Assembly: GCF_001043025.1 (NCBI RefSeq)
Contig: NZ_JYLD01000007.1
Span: forward strand, 186,001 to 250,000
Length of the DNA: 64,000 nucleotides
Reading direction: 5' to 3'
From: Pseudomonas helleri
Lineage (GTDB): Bacteria; Pseudomonadota; Gammaproteobacteria; Pseudomonadales; Pseudomonadaceae
In this document: piece by piece, positions 45,842 to 55,435 of the stretch
Layout of the letters: every line of letters starts with the position of its first letter
Position numbering within the stretch: the first letter of the stretch is position 1
The notes under the pieces: generated by a model
What the model was told of the DNA's origin: nothing
Database searches by the model: none
Seen by the model: only the letters and a program-made list of their open reading frames with translations
Position numbers and translations under genes: made by a program

Positions 45842-48097
45842 ATGGTACAGGTCAGAGCACACCAGCCGATCAACACTGACGGCAGTCTCAACCTCGAGGC
45901 ATGGCTTGATCATGCGGTGAGTGTCGATGTGGCGCTGGACCGTGAAGCCTTGAAAGAAGCGTGTGAGTACGCACGTGAGGCGGAACAGCAAGCCAATGCA
46001 GCAAAAAACCTGTGGACTGAAGGCGCGTCGAGCTTTCGAACCGGGTTGGAAATTGCTGAAATCCTCGCCGATCTCAAGCTCGATCAAGACTCGCTGGTCG
46101 CGGCGATCTTGTATCGCGGCGTACGCGAAGGGCAGATTCAACTGCCTGCGGTCAGCCAGCGCTTCGGCCCGGTGGTCGCCAAGCTGATTGATGGCGTGCT
46201 GCGCATGGCCGCGATCAGCGCCAGCCTCAGCCCCCGCCAATCCATGGTGATGGGCTCTCAGGGACAGGTCGAAAACCTGCGCAAAATGCTTGTGGCGATG
46301 GTTGATGACGTGCGCGTTGCACTCATCAAGCTGGCCGAACGTACCTGCGCCATCCGCGAAGTCAAAAGTGCCTCGGACGAGAAGCGCATCCGCGTTGCCC
46401 GCGAGGTCTTCGATATTTACGCGCCGCTGGCGCACCGCCTGGGTATCGGCCACATCAAGTGGGAGCTGGAGGACTTGTCCTTCCGCTACCTGGAGCCTGA
46501 GCAGTACAAACAAATTGCCACCTTGCTGCACGAGCGCCGGCTGGATCGCGAACGCTTTATCAGCGATGTGATGAACCAGTTGCGCACCGAGCTTGAGGCC
46601 ACCGGGGTGGTTGACGCCGACATCAGCGGCCGGGCCAAACACATCTATTCGATCTGGCGCAAAATGCAGCGCAAGGGTCTGGCTTTCAGCCAGATCTATG
46701 ACGTGCGCGCTGTGCGGGTGCTGGTGCCGGAAATGCGCGATTGCTACACCGCGCTGGGCATCGTCCACACCTTGTGGCGGCATATCCCCAAAGAATTCGA
46801 CGACTACATCGCCAACCCTAAAGAGAACGGCTACCGCTCGCTGCACACGGCGGTGATCGGGCCTGAGGGCAAGGTGCTGGAAGTGCAGATTCGCACCCAC
46901 GCCATGCACGAAGAGGCGGAGCTGGGGGTGTGTGCGCACTGGCGTTACAAGGGCACCGACGTCAAGGCCGGGTCCAACCAGTACGAAGAGAAAATCTCGT
47001 GGTTGCGCCAGGTGCTGGAATGGCACGAAGAACTGGGCGACATCGGCGGTCTGGCCGATCAGTTGCGGGTCGATATCGAGCCGGATCGGGTGTACATCTT
47101 TACGCCCGACGGGCATGCCATCGACCTGCCCAAGGGCGCGACGCCGCTGGACTTCGCCTACCGGGTGCACACCGAAATCGGCCATAACTGCCGAGGCGCC
47201 AAGATCAACGGGCGCATTGTGCCGCTCAACTACAGCCTGCAAACCGGTGAGCAAGTCGAGATCATCACCAGCAAGCACGGCACGCCGAGCCGTGACTGGC
47301 TGAACTCCAACCTGGGGTACGTGACCACCTCGCGGGCGCGGGCGAAGATTGTTCACTGGTTTAAATTGCAGGCCCGTGATCAAAACGTCGCGGCCGGTAA
47401 AACCTTGCTTGAGCGTGAGCTGGGCCGCCTGGGCTTGCCTGCGGTGGACTACGAAAAGCTCGCCGACAAAGCCAACATGAAAACCGCCGAGGACATGTTC
47501 GCGGCGCTGGGGGCGGGCGATTTGCGTCTGGCCCAGCTCATTAATCTGGCGCAGCAACTGGTCGAGCCGGAACGCGGCAGCGAACAGATCGAGCTGATTC
47601 CGCGCAAAGCCCAAGGCTACAAACCGGGCAAACGCGGCGATATCCAGATCGAAGGCGTGGGCAACCTGCTGACCCAAATGGCGGGTTGCTGCCAGCCGCT
47701 GCCGGGCGATGCGATTGTCGGTTACATCACTCAGGGGCGTGGCGTGAGCATTCACCGTCAGGACTGCGCCTCGGTGCTGCAATTAGGCGGCCGTGAGCCG
47801 GAGCGGATCATCCAGGTCAGTTGGGGGCCGATCCCGGTGTCGACGTACCCGGTCGATATCGAAATCCGTGCCTACGACCGTTCGGGCCTGCTGCGCGATG
47901 TGTCGCAAGTGCTGCTGAACGAACGCATCAACGTACTGGCGGTCAACACCCGCTCGAACAAAGAGGACAACACCGCGTTGATGTCCCTGACCATCGAGAT
48001 TCCGGGGCTGGATGCATTAGGGCGTTTGCTGGGGCGTATTTCGCAACTGCCGAACATCATCGAAACCCGTCGTATCGGACGTAGCGAACCGCGTTGA
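45842..48097 (+). CDS. relA: GTP pyrophosphokinase RelA
   Basis: 751 residues, the (p)ppGpp synthetase of the stringent response. It has an inactive HD-like N-terminus, a synthetase domain with the EFDD acidic motif in 'IPKEFDDYIANPKENGYRSL' (the RelA-type ExDD, versus RxKD in SpoT), a TGS domain ('VYIFTPDGHAIDLPKGATPL'), and a C-terminal Cys-rich/ACT part ('MAGCCQPLPGDAIVGYIT', 'SGLLRDVSQVL'). These mark a ribosome-associated monofunctional synthetase. Start ATG 45842 after AAGG. A REP pair lies between it and mazG. Confidence 0.95.
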   Translation: MVQVRAHQPINTDGSLNLEAWLDHAVSVDVALDREALKEACEYAREAEQQANAAKNLWTEGASSFRTGLEIAEILADLKLDQDSLVAAILYRGVREGQIQLPAVSQRFGPVVAKLIDGVLRMAAISASLSPRQSMVMGSQGQVENLRKMLVAMVDDVRVALIKLAERTCAIREVKSASDEKRIRVAREVFDIYAPLAHRLGIGHIKWELEDLSFRYLEPEQYKQIATLLHERRLDRERFISDVMNQLRTELEATGVVDADISGRAKHIYSIWRKMQRKGLAFSQIYDVRAVRVLVPEMRDCYTALGIVHTLWRHIPKEFDDYIANPKENGYRSLHTAVIGPEGKVLEVQIRTHAMHEEAELGVCAHWRYKGTDVKAGSNQYEEKISWLRQVLEWHEELGDIGGLADQLRVDIEPDRVYIFTPDGHAIDLPKGATPLDFAYRVHTEIGHNCRGAKINGRIVPLNYSLQTGEQVEIITSKHGTPSRDWLNSNLGYVTTSRARAKIVHWFKLQARDQNVAAGKTLLERELGRLGLPAVDYEKLADKANMKTAEDMFAALGAGDLRLAQLINLAQQLVEPERGSEQIELIPRKAQGYKPGKRGDIQIEGVGNLLTQMAGCCQPLPGDAIVGYITQGRGVSIHRQDCASVLQLGGREPERIIQVSWGPIPVSTYPVDIEIRAYDRSGLLRDVSQVLLNERINVLAVNTRSNKEDNTALMSLTIEIPGLDALGRLLGRISQLPNIIETRRIGRSEPR

Positions 48098-48103
48098 TCT
48101 CTT

Positions 48104-48167
48104 GTAGGAGCGAGCTTGCCTCGCGATCTTTTGACCTTTAAAAGATCGCGAGGCAGTTGGCTCCTAC
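48104..48167. repeat. REP inverted pair between relA and mazG
   Basis: Two facing GTAGGAGCGAGCTTGCCTCG arms inside the 93-bp relA-mazG spacer; the second has changed to GAGGCAGTTGGC. It could uncouple mazG from relA transcription or act as a decay barrier. Confidence 0.8.
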
Positions 48168-48190
48168 ATCGTTCTGCACAAGGATTAATG

Positions 48191-49024
48191 ATGTACACCC
48201 TCGACGACTTGCTAAATCTCATGGCCCGCCTGCGCGACCCGCAGTTCGGCTGCCCGTGGGATATCAAACAAACTTACGCGACGATCGTGCCTTATACCCT
48301 CGAAGAAGCTTACGAAGTGGCCGATGCCATTGAGCGCAGCGACTTTGAGCACTTGCAGGGCGAATTGGGCGATTTGCTGTTCCAGGTGGTGTATTACAGC
48401 CAGTTGGCCCGTGAAGAGGGGCGCTTTGAGTTTGCCGGGGTGATCGACAGCATTACCCGCAAATTGATCCGCCGCCATCCCCATGTGTTCCCCACCGGCG
48501 ACCTGTACGCGCCGCTGGACGTGCCGCGCTTGAGCGAAGCGCAGGTCAAGGAGCGTTGGGACGAAATCAAGGCCGAAGAGCGCGCAGAAAAATCTGCGGC
48601 GCCGCAGCAGTTGTCGTTGCTCGATGATGTGCCGGTGGCGCTGCCTGCGTTGTCCCGTGCGGCCAAGTTGCAAAAGCGTGCGGCTCAGGTCGGCTTTGAC
48701 TGGCCCGGCGCCTTGCCGGTGCTGGATAAGGTGCGTGAAGAGCTGGACGAAGTGCTGGAGGCCATGGCGGATAACGACTCGGCGGCGATCCACGATGAGG
48801 TGGGCGACTTGCTGTTTTCGGTGGTGAACCTGGCGCGGCATCTAAAAGTTGACCCGGAAACCGCCTTGCGCGGTGCAAATGCCAAATTTGACCGACGTTT
48901 CCGGTTTATCGAGCAGGCATTGCGCGATACCCTGCGTCCCATTGAAGATTGCACCCTTGAAGACCTGGACGCCCTGTGGGGTGAAGCCAAGCGCCAGGAA
49001 AAGAATTTGCCCAGCTGCGGCTGA
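48191..49024 (+). CDS. mazG: nucleoside triphosphate pyrophosphohydrolase MazG
   Basis: 277 residues with two MazG helical domains: 'CPWDIKQTYATIVPYTLEEA' then 'EVADAIE...ELGDLLFQVVY', and a second copy 'VREELDEVLEAMADND', 'DEVGDLLFSVVNLARHL'. The EExxE..ExxD metal-binding pattern is kept in both. It hydrolyses canonical and damaged NTPs and, in E. coli, lowers ppGpp. Start 48191 is set by the family opening 'MYTLDDLLNLMARLRDP'. Confidence 0.92.
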   Translation: MYTLDDLLNLMARLRDPQFGCPWDIKQTYATIVPYTLEEAYEVADAIERSDFEHLQGELGDLLFQVVYYSQLAREEGRFEFAGVIDSITRKLIRRHPHVFPTGDLYAPLDVPRLSEAQVKERWDEIKAEERAEKSAAPQQLSLLDDVPVALPALSRAAKLQKRAAQVGFDWPGALPVLDKVREELDEVLEAMADNDSAAIHDEVGDLLFSVVNLARHLKVDPETALRGANAKFDRRFRFIEQALRDTLRPIEDCTLEDLDALWGEAKRQEKNLPSCG

Positions 49025-49046
49025 GTTTGCCTAAGTGAGTAAGACA

Positions 49047-49592
49047 ATGAGCATTTCCCTACGCGACCAGTTGCTCAAAGCCGGATTGGTCAACGAGAAG
49101 CAGGCCAAGCAGGCCGGTAAAGAAAAGCAAAAGCAGCAGCGTCTGGCCCATAAAGGCCAGATCGAGCTGGATGACACGCAGCAGCGCCTGGCGGCTGAAG
49201 CCAAGGCCGAGAAGATCAAGCGTGATCAAGAGCTCAATCGTCAGCAGCAAGAAAAGGCCGAGCAAAAAGCCCGCGCTGCGCAGATCAAGCAATTGATCGA
49301 AGTGTCGCGCCTGCCCAAGCTGAACACCGAGGACTACTACAACTTTGTGGATGACAAGAAGGTCAAGCGCCTGTCGGTCAACACCTTGATGCGCAACAAG
49401 CTGGCCAATGGCTCATTGGCGATTGTGCAGCACCAGGGCGGCTACGAAGTGATCCCGCGTGAGGCGGCGTTGAAGATCCAGGAGCGCGACCCGCGCCGTA
49501 TCGTTCAGTTGAACGTGCTGGTCGAGTCGAAAACGCCGGAAGAAGATGATCCGTACGCGGCGTACCAGATCCCTGACGATCTGATGTGGTAA
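49047..49592 (+). CDS. DUF2058 protein
   Basis: 181 residues: a highly charged N-terminal coiled coil ('QAGKEKQKQQRLAHKGQIEL', 'KIKRDQELNRQQQEKAEQKA') and a compact C-terminal domain ('LNTEDYYNFVDDKKVKRLSV', 'VIPREAALKIQERDP'). It matches DUF2058 (YaiL), sometimes named nucleoprotein/polynucleotide-associated enzyme; no biochemical role known to me. ATG at 49047; a GTG at 49035 is also in frame. Confidence 0.88.
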   Translation: MSISLRDQLLKAGLVNEKQAKQAGKEKQKQQRLAHKGQIELDDTQQRLAAEAKAEKIKRDQELNRQQQEKAEQKARAAQIKQLIEVSRLPKLNTEDYYNFVDDKKVKRLSVNTLMRNKLANGSLAIVQHQGGYEVIPREAALKIQERDPRRIVQLNVLVESKTPEEDDPYAAYQIPDDLMW

Positions 49593-49607
49593 AAAGTTAA
49601 ACAGACT

Positions 49608-49673
49608 GTAGGAGCGAGCTTGCCTCGCGATCTTTTTAAAGATCAAAAGATCGCGAGGCAAGCTCGCTCCTAC
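49608..49673. repeat. REP inverted pair
   Basis: A near-perfect inverted pair of GAGCGAGCTTGCCTCGCGATC arms, 15 bp beyond the DUF2058 stop and just before a terminator (49685-49708). Confidence 0.85.
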
Positions 49674-49684
49674 AAGGTAATAAA

Positions 49685-49715
49685 CAAACCCCGCTTCGGC
49701 GGGGTTTGTGTTTTT
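49685..49715 (+). terminator. intrinsic terminator
   Basis: CAAACCCCGC-TTCG-GCGGGGTTTG stem-loop followed by TGTTTTTC. It ends the relA-mazG-DUF2058 stretch and serves the convergent 49737 gene in reverse. Confidence 0.85.
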
Positions 49716-49736
49716 CAAGACTGTCGTTGCCGTGGT

Positions 49737-49919
49737 TCAGGCTTTGAGTTTCTGCGCTTCAAGCTTTTCCAGCTCTGCTTTGTAGTTATGAGCGTCGCTC
49801 TCGCGGTGAAACATGCCAACCAAGATGTTTTCCTGATGAACATCCCATAGGTGTACGCCATGGGCTACAAGCTGGTGGAACATACGTGAATCGTCGCGTT
49901 CAGTTACTGTGATAGTCAT
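49737..49919 (-). CDS. small hypothetical protein, 60 aa
   Basis: 60 residues, soluble: 'MTITVTERDDSRMFHQLVAH', 'ENILVGMFHRESDAHNYKAE', Lys/Glu-rich end. No motif I recognise. GGAG lies 11 nt before the ATG at 49919. Conserved-looking (not low complexity) and flanked by a terminator, so a real small gene is likely. Confidence 0.65.
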   Translation of the reverse strand: MTITVTERDDSRMFHQLVAHGVHLWDVHQENILVGMFHRESDAHNYKAELEKLEAQKLKA

Positions 49920-50139
49920 CTGCTTGCTCCAAATTCTGATAAGGACCTGCGGCAAGACGTCGCAGGACTTCTTTATAGAATTTGTTAGCTTCCTAAGTAA
50001 ATAGCTAATTGTCGCTCTGTCATCTTGGAAAAAAGCGCAAAACGCTGCAGCCCTTGTACGACGCGGTGTTTACGGGTTTTGCCAATAGTTTTATGACAAA
50101 AGTTTCATGTTCAAGGTCCTGCGAATCACTCCAATCCCC
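49920..50139. other. intergenic region without a recognised feature
   Basis: Upstream of the 60-aa gene. A+T-rich around 49975-50010; I see no gene, REP or operator in it. Confidence 0.45.
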
Positions 50140-50393
50140 TGTAGGCGTTGCTGCCCCGTCTACGACGCCGCGCTGTCGCACAGCAAACAGGACCGCGAGT
50201 ATCTTCAGCATCCCTCAATCGGTTCCCTCTCCTTCGGGAGAGGGCTAGGGTGAGGGTTGCTCTTGATTAGAGAGGCTTTTATGTACATATCCGTTGCTGC
50301 AGCAATGGATATGTACCCAAGAATCCCGAGGTGGATGGATTTACGGCTGCACGTAGCCGTTCGCAGCCTTCGTACCTCGTCAGCGACTACAGT
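50140..50393. repeat. second copy of the composite intergenic repeat plus a REP-associated block
   Basis: 50163-50308 corresponds to 11430-11564 (CGACGCCGCGCTGTCGC start, CCTCTCC-TTCG-GGAGAGG hairpin, ACATATCCGTTGCTGC end) with a small insertion. Then 50346-50393 repeats the 'CGTCAGCGACTACAG' block of the 176-bp array. Non-coding. Confidence 0.7.
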
Positions 50394-50424
50394 TGCCTGT
50401 TTGTTGCGCGGACTCAGAAACGAA

Positions 50425-50448
50425 AAAACCTCGCCGGAGCGAGGTTTT
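50425..50448. terminator. bidirectional intrinsic terminator
   Basis: AAAACCTCGC-CGGA-GCGAGGTTTT, T-rich on both sides. It terminates the minus-strand gene ending at 50481. Confidence 0.85.
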
Positions 50449-50480
50449 CTTGAAGCGTGCTGCTTAAGGCATGTCGCGCC

Positions 50481-51206
50481 TCAGCTGCCCTTGACGGCTT
50501 TGCCGTCCACCGTGCCGTCTTGCAGCATGATGTTGTATTCCTTGCCGTCTTTTTCAACCTGGCGCAGTTTGACCAGCAAACCGTCCCAGCTCTTGGCGAA
50601 CCACATTTCGGTGATGCGCTTGTTCTGGTTCTGGTCCAGTGTCGGGTCGCGTACGCGCTCAACCTTGATGGCGTCTACCTTGCCCGCCTTGGTTTCGACC
50701 ACTTCCGGGCCTATGACGCGAAAGTCGTAGGTGTCTACGCCATCTTCGTCAACGACCTGGTAGCTCATGCTCTTTTTGCCCGCCACGACATCGCGCTGCA
50801 ACGCCAACTGGTAAGTCGACTTGTCGAGCATGCCGCTGAGCAATGTCACCTTGACCGGGTCTTTGTTGAACGTGCCGGTGACCATGTTGGTGGTCCAGTC
50901 AAAGTCCAGGTTTATGTTCTTGGCTTTGCCCAGGCCGCCACGTTCGAAACGGTAGGACTGAGGGATCAGGCTGTCGTTCTTGAACGCGAAGGTGCTGGAT
51001 TCCGACAGGCTGGCGATCATCATCGAGGCCTTGAAGTTCAAGGTCCAGGTGCCGTTGTCATTCTTGACCAGACTGCGCTCGGCAGAACCGCTCATGGGTA
51101 ACTGTTTCCAGTCGGCCGTGTAGCTGGCCTGGAAAGGATGAGGTTCAGCCGCTTGCACTGCTGGGACAGCCAGCAGGCTCAAGGCGAGGAGCAGGGCACG
51201 ACGCAT
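50481..51206 (-). CDS. DUF3108 exported protein
   Basis: 241 residues with a Sec signal peptide (cleavage near 'VPAVQA-AEPHPF') and a beta-rich body ('FQASYTADWKQLPMSGSAER', 'GTWTLNFKASMMIASLSESS', 'LQRDVVAGKKSMSYQVVDED'), the DUF3108 pattern. Periplasmic or outer-membrane-associated protein of unknown role, commonly next to purMN in Pseudomonas. It follows purN by 8 bp and is probably the third gene of that operon. Confidence 0.85.
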   Translation of the reverse strand: MRRALLLALSLLAVPAVQAAEPHPFQASYTADWKQLPMSGSAERSLVKNDNGTWTLNFKASMMIASLSESSTFAFKNDSLIPQSYRFERGGLGKAKNINLDFDWTTNMVTGTFNKDPVKVTLLSGMLDKSTYQLALQRDVVAGKKSMSYQVVDEDGVDTYDFRVIGPEVVETKAGKVDAIKVERVRDPTLDQNQNKRITEMWFAKSWDGLLVKLRQVEKDGKEYNIMLQDGTVDGKAVKGS

Positions 51207-51214
51207 AATGTCTC

Positions 51215-51865
51215 CTAGGTTCGTATCAAGTGGCCGCTGGCCGCGAGTAATTGACCGTCTAATAATGCGCCTTGCTCGTCAAGTGACAAGCGACCTTCGG
51301 CAAACCAGCGCACTGCAAGCGGGTAAATCCGGTGCTCCTGGGCGTGAACCCGTTGCGCCAGACTGTGCGGCGAGTCATCGGACTCTACCGCAATGATTGC
51401 TTGTACGACCAGAGGCCCGCCATCGAGTTCCTCGGTGACAAAGTGCACGCTGCAGCCATGCTCGCTGTCACCGGCTTGCAGCGCACGCTGATGCGTGTGC
51501 AGGCCTTTGTATTTGGGCAGCAGGGAAGGGTGGATGTTGAGCAGACGGCCCTGATAGTGACGCACGAAGCCTGCGCTGAGGATGCGCATGAATCCGGCCA
51601 GAACGACCAGTTGCGGGTTGAACGTATCAATGACTTCGATCAGTGCAGCATCGAAGGCCTCGCGGCCCTCGAATGCTGTGTGATCCAGTACGCGGGTGTC
51701 GATACCCGCGTCTTTGGCGCGTTGCAGGCCGTAGGCGTCTGCGCGGTTGGAGATCACCGCGCGGATTCTGGCCGGGCTGTCCTTGATCGCACAGCTGTCG
51801 ATCAAGGCTTGCAAGTTGCTGCCGGTGCCGGAAAGCAGCACCACTACATCACAGGTATCGGGCAT
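51215..51865 (-). CDS. purN: phosphoribosylglycinamide formyltransferase PurN
   Basis: A 216-residue enzyme transferring the formyl group from 10-formyl-THF to GAR, step 3 of purine synthesis. Motifs: 'VLLSGTGSNLQALIDS' (phosphate loop), 'NIHPSLLPKYKGLHTHQRAL' (catalytic Asn-His), 'GCSVHFVTEELDGGPLVVQA' (Asp). Its start codon overlaps the purM stop by one base (TAATG). Confidence 0.95.
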   Translation of the reverse strand: MPDTCDVVVLLSGTGSNLQALIDSCAIKDSPARIRAVISNRADAYGLQRAKDAGIDTRVLDHTAFEGREAFDAALIEVIDTFNPQLVVLAGFMRILSAGFVRHYQGRLLNIHPSLLPKYKGLHTHQRALQAGDSEHGCSVHFVTEELDGGPLVVQAIIAVESDDSPHSLAQRVHAQEHRIYPLAVRWFAEGRLSLDEQGALLDGQLLAASGHLIRT

Positions 51866-52923
51866 TAGTGCGCCTTGAGGTTTTGCAGCTCAACTTGCGG
51901 CGCGCCTTCGGCGGCCGTGGCGATGTGGCCGATCACCCAAGGTTGCTCGCCCGCTTCACGCAGTACGTTCAGCGCGGTGTCAACGTCAGCCTGAGCCACG
52001 CAGATCACCATGCCTACGCCGCAGTTCAGCACGCGGTGCATTTCGGTTTCGTTCACGTTGCCTTTTTCTTGCAGCCAGTTGAAGACTGCAGGGCGCTGCC
52101 AGCTGGCCACGTCAACCACCGCTTGAGCACCTTTTGGCAGCACGCGCGGGATGTTGTCGAGCAGGCCGCCACCGGTGATGTGGGCCATGGCTTTAACTAC
52201 GCCGGTGTCCTTGATCAGCTTGAGCAACGGCTTGACGTAGATACGGGTCGGCGCCATCAGCAGGTCGGTCAGCGGCTGGCCGTCGAGCTGGGTGTTTTCG
52301 ATGTCGGCACCGGACACTTCGATGATCTTGCGGATCAGCGAGTAACCGTTGGAGTGCGGGCCCGAAGATGGCAGGGCGAGCAGGGCGTCACCGGTGGCCA
52401 CTTTGGAGCCGTCGATGATCTCGGCTTTCTCGACCACGCCAACACAGAAGCCGGCCAGGTCGTAGTCTTCGCCTTCGTACATACCAGGCATTTCTGCGGT
52501 TTCGCCGCCTACCAGCGAGCAACCGGACAATTCGCAGCCAGCGCCGATACCGGTAACCACTTGGGCTGCGGTGTCTACGTTGAGCTTGCCGGTGGCGTAG
52601 TAGTCGAGGAAGAACAGAGGCTCTGCGCCGCACACGATCAGGTCGTTAACGCACATGGCGACCAGGTCGATGCCGATGCTGTCGTGCTTGTTCAGGTTCA
52701 GCGCCAGACGCAGCTTGGTGCCCACACCGTCGGTGCCGGAAACCAGAACGGGTTGCTTGTAACCGGCCGGGATTTCGCAGAGGGCGCCAAAACCGCCGAG
52801 GCCGCCCATCACTTCAGGGCGCGCAGTGCGCTTGGCTACGCTCTTGATGCGTTCGACCAATGCTTCACCGGCGTCGATGTCTACACCGGCGTCCTTGTAG
52901 CTCAGGGAGGGTTGCTTGCTCAT
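51865..52923 (-). CDS. purM: phosphoribosylformylglycinamidine cyclo-ligase PurM
   Basis: A 352-residue AIR synthetase, step 5 of purine synthesis. '[20 protein letters not shown]' opening, '[20 protein letters not shown]' ATP site, '[16 protein letters not shown]' and '[20 protein letters not shown]' signatures. Start 52923 after a CTGGATT-type weak Shine-Dalgarno; an upstream extension to 52983 is not conserved. Confidence 0.96.
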   Translation of the reverse strand: MSKQPSLSYKDAGVDIDAGEALVERIKSVAKRTARPEVMGGLGGFGALCEIPAGYKQPVLVSGTDGVGTKLRLALNLNKHDSIGIDLVAMCVNDLIVCGAEPLFFLDYYATGKLNVDTAAQVVTGIGAGCELSGCSLVGGETAEMPGMYEGEDYDLAGFCVGVVEKAEIIDGSKVATGDALLALPSSGPHSNGYSLIRKIIEVSGADIENTQLDGQPLTDLLMAPTRIYVKPLLKLIKDTGVVKAMAHITGGGLLDNIPRVLPKGAQAVVDVASWQRPAVFNWLQEKGNVNETEMHRVLNCGVGMVICVAQADVDTALNVLREAGEQPWVIGHIATAAEGAPQVELQNLKAH

Positions 52924-53305
52924 AATCCAGGCCTTTAGGGGGGATTCGGGGGTATCGACCGATCTCAGCGGGCCTGCTTGCAAGTGCTCAGGGTTTGAAA
53001 CAGAGCATTTGCAGAGTGCCCGGCTGTCGCCGGTCTGCGAAGGCGCGCGATTTTATCAGGCTTGAAGGGCAGCGGCCATCCTCGGGCCGACAGGCAGGGT
53101 TATATCTGTCGAAAAAAACCTTTTTTAGTCGTACTGGCTGCTTGGCGCGACGCTGTATAAGGTATATCCGCTAAATTCTGATTTTTTATGACCGTGTGAA
53201 ATCTGCGAGTTGCACCTGAATGATTTGGCTGCGCGCCTGTCTGAGGTGTTATCGAGTGTGTTTATACGGCCTTTTAATGCCCTTTTTTGCCGTTGGGAAT
53301 CTTTC
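52924..53305. other. 382-bp divergent promoter region
   Basis: Between purM and the DUF2066 gene. It should carry the purM promoter. I do not see a convincing PUR box, other operator, REP or RNA gene; a few A+T-rich stretches could be promoters. Confidence 0.45.
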
Positions 53306-54307
53306 ATGCGTTTTCATCAATTAATAGCTGTGGGCTGTTTGTCTTTTTTCAGCCTGGCGAGTCATGCCGAAATCCTGACGGGCCTGTATCAAGTGCGTGA
53401 GCCGGTCACCAGTCAGTCGCCTGATGAGCGCGCGCAAGCCACGCAAAAAGCCCTGGAAACTCTGGTGTTGCGCCTGACGGGCGACGCCAAGGCGGTGCAG
53501 AACCCTGCGCTGGAGCCTATTCGCAAAGACCCTCAGCAAATCATCAGCCAGTACGGCTATGACGCAGGCCCGCCTGAATCCCTGCAAGTGGATTTCGACC
53601 CGGTGAGCACGGACCGCGCCTTGCGCCAGGCCGGTTTGTCACTGTGGGGCAGCAACCGCCCGGCCTTGCTGGGTTGGTGGCTGAACGATTCTGTAGACGG
53701 CTCCAGCCTGGTGGGTGACGGTCAATCCGTTGCCGAACCATTGCGCCGCGCCGCCCAACACCGTGGTTTGCCACTGCGCTTGCCGCTGGCTGACTTGAGC
53801 GAGCAATTGGTGGGCACCGCTGAAAATCTTGAAGGCTCTAATCCGGCGCCGCTGAAAGAGGCGTCCGAGCGTTACGGCGCAGACGCGCTGCTGGCCGTGC
53901 ATGCCCACGAAGACAGCGGCCAGTGGCAGGCCAAATGGCGCCTGTGGATCGGCGATCAACAAGAGCAAGGCAGTGCAACCGGCGCTGATCAGGCGGCACT
54001 GGCGGATGACGTAATGCTGCAAGTCAGCCAGCGTCTGGCTCCGCGCTACGCCGTCAAGCCGGGCGTGTCGACCGATCAGTTACTTGAAGTACAGGGCATG
54101 ACCCTGGAGCGCTATGCTCAGTTGAGTCGCTTGCTTGAACCGTTTGGTGGCCAATTGGTGAGCGTCGACGGCAACCGTATCGTCTATCAGGTCAACGGCA
54201 GTGCAGAGCAGCTGCGTTCGCAGTTGGCGTTGGCGCAAATGCATGAAGTGCCTGCAGATCAGGCGTCGGCTACACCTCAGGCGGCGCAGTTGCGCTTTAG
54301 CTGGTAG
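53306..54307 (+). CDS. DUF2066 exported protein
   Basis: 333 residues with a signal peptide (to about 21, '...FFSLASHA-EILTGLYQV') and the DUF2066 body ('ALETLVLRLTGDAKAVQNPA', 'LRQAGLSLWGSNRPALLGWW', 'ERYGADALLAVHAHEDSGQW'). Unknown role. It precedes the PerM-like gene by 33 bp on the same strand, as in other pseudomonads. Confidence 0.85.
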   Translation: MRFHQLIAVGCLSFFSLASHAEILTGLYQVREPVTSQSPDERAQATQKALETLVLRLTGDAKAVQNPALEPIRKDPQQIISQYGYDAGPPESLQVDFDPVSTDRALRQAGLSLWGSNRPALLGWWLNDSVDGSSLVGDGQSVAEPLRRAAQHRGLPLRLPLADLSEQLVGTAENLEGSNPAPLKEASERYGADALLAVHAHEDSGQWQAKWRLWIGDQQEQGSATGADQAALADDVMLQVSQRLAPRYAVKPGVSTDQLLEVQGMTLERYAQLSRLLEPFGGQLVSVDGNRIVYQVNGSAEQLRSQLALAQMHEVPADQASATPQAAQLRFSW

Positions 54308-54340
54308 TTTTTTCTCTTCTATATATAAGGACAGGCATTT

Positions 54341-55414
54341 ATGCGGGATTCGCGACGGTGGGTTTGGTGGGGTGTAGCGCTGGCCGCGGTGCTATTCGTG
54401 TATTTCTTGCACGCGATACTGACGCCTTTTCTGATTGCGATCGTTCTTGCTTACATGTTCGACCCGGTGGTTGATCGCCTCGAAAAAATCGGCCTGTCCA
54501 GAACCTGGGGCACGATCACGGTCTTTACCCTGTTCACGGTCATTCTGGTGACGTTGCTGGTGGTGCTGGTGCCGATGCTGGCCAAGCAGTTGGTGAAGCT
54601 TTACCAGTTGGCGCCACAGGTACTGGACTGGTTGCAGAATACCGCCTTGCCGTGGGTGCAAACCCGGTTCGGGCTGGGTGATGGCTTCTGGAACTTCAAC
54701 AAGATCAAAGCCACCATTACCGAGCACATGGGGCAGGCCGGGGATATCGCCGGGGTAGTGCTGTCACAGGCGACCGCTTCAAGCCTGGCGCTGTTTGGCT
54801 TTTTGGCGAATCTGGTGCTGATTCCAGTGGTGGCCTTTTACTTGTTGCGTGACTGGGATGTGTTGCTGTCCAAGATTCGTGGCCTGCTGCCGCGCGATCG
54901 CGAAGAGCGGATCGTGTCGCTGGCCAAGGAATGTCACGACGTACTCGGCGCTTTCGTTCGTGGGCAGCTATTGGTGATGGTCGCTTTGGGCATCATCTAT
55001 TCGGCTGGCTTGATGCTGCTGGGCCTGGAGCTGGGGCTGTTGATCGGTTTGATGGCTGGTTTGGCGGCTATCGTGCCGTACATGGGCTTTATCATCGGCA
55101 TCGGCGCCGCGTTGATTGCGGGCCTGTTCCAGTTTGGCGGTGACCTGTACCCGATGCTGGGGATTGTCGCGGTGTTTATGGTCGGGCAGGCGCTGGAAGG
55201 CATGGTGTTGACCCCGCTGTTGGTGGGTGACCGCATCGGCCTGCACCCTGTGGCGGTGATCTTTGCGATTCTGGCGGGCGGCGAGTTGTTCGGCTTTACC
55301 GGCGTACTGCTGGCCTTGCCGGTCGCGGCCGTGATCATGGTGCTGGTGCGCCATATGCACGATTTGTACAAACATTCGCAGGCCTACAAAGGTGATGAAG
55401 AACCTGAGTTGTAG
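54341..55414 (+). CDS. AI-2E/PerM-family permease
   Basis: A 357-residue protein with about eight membrane helices and the family's central cytoplasmic or periplasmic domain. Motifs: 'FLHAILTPFLIAIVLAYMFD', 'VPVVAFYLLRDWDVLLSKIR' and 'LLALPVAAVIMVLVRHM'. The AI-2E name comes from one E. coli member (TqsA); most relatives, like this one near hda, have unproven substrates. A terminator follows. Confidence 0.88.
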   Translation: MRDSRRWVWWGVALAAVLFVYFLHAILTPFLIAIVLAYMFDPVVDRLEKIGLSRTWGTITVFTLFTVILVTLLVVLVPMLAKQLVKLYQLAPQVLDWLQNTALPWVQTRFGLGDGFWNFNKIKATITEHMGQAGDIAGVVLSQATASSLALFGFLANLVLIPVVAFYLLRDWDVLLSKIRGLLPRDREERIVSLAKECHDVLGAFVRGQLLVMVALGIIYSAGLMLLGLELGLLIGLMAGLAAIVPYMGFIIGIGAALIAGLFQFGGDLYPMLGIVAVFMVGQALEGMVLTPLLVGDRIGLHPVAVIFAILAGGELFGFTGVLLALPVAAVIMVLVRHMHDLYKHSQAYKGDEEPEL

Positions 55415-55435
55415 GCGGGTGAGCGATTGAATGAG

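Noticed and set aside
45719..47782. A 687-codon open frame opposite relA
   Set aside because: It is an antisense shadow: the plus strand holds complete RelA domains and the minus frame has no recognisable motif.
53100..53130. A/T runs upstream of the DUF2066 gene as a terminator or small RNA
   Set aside because: No stem of useful length adjoins the A and T runs.
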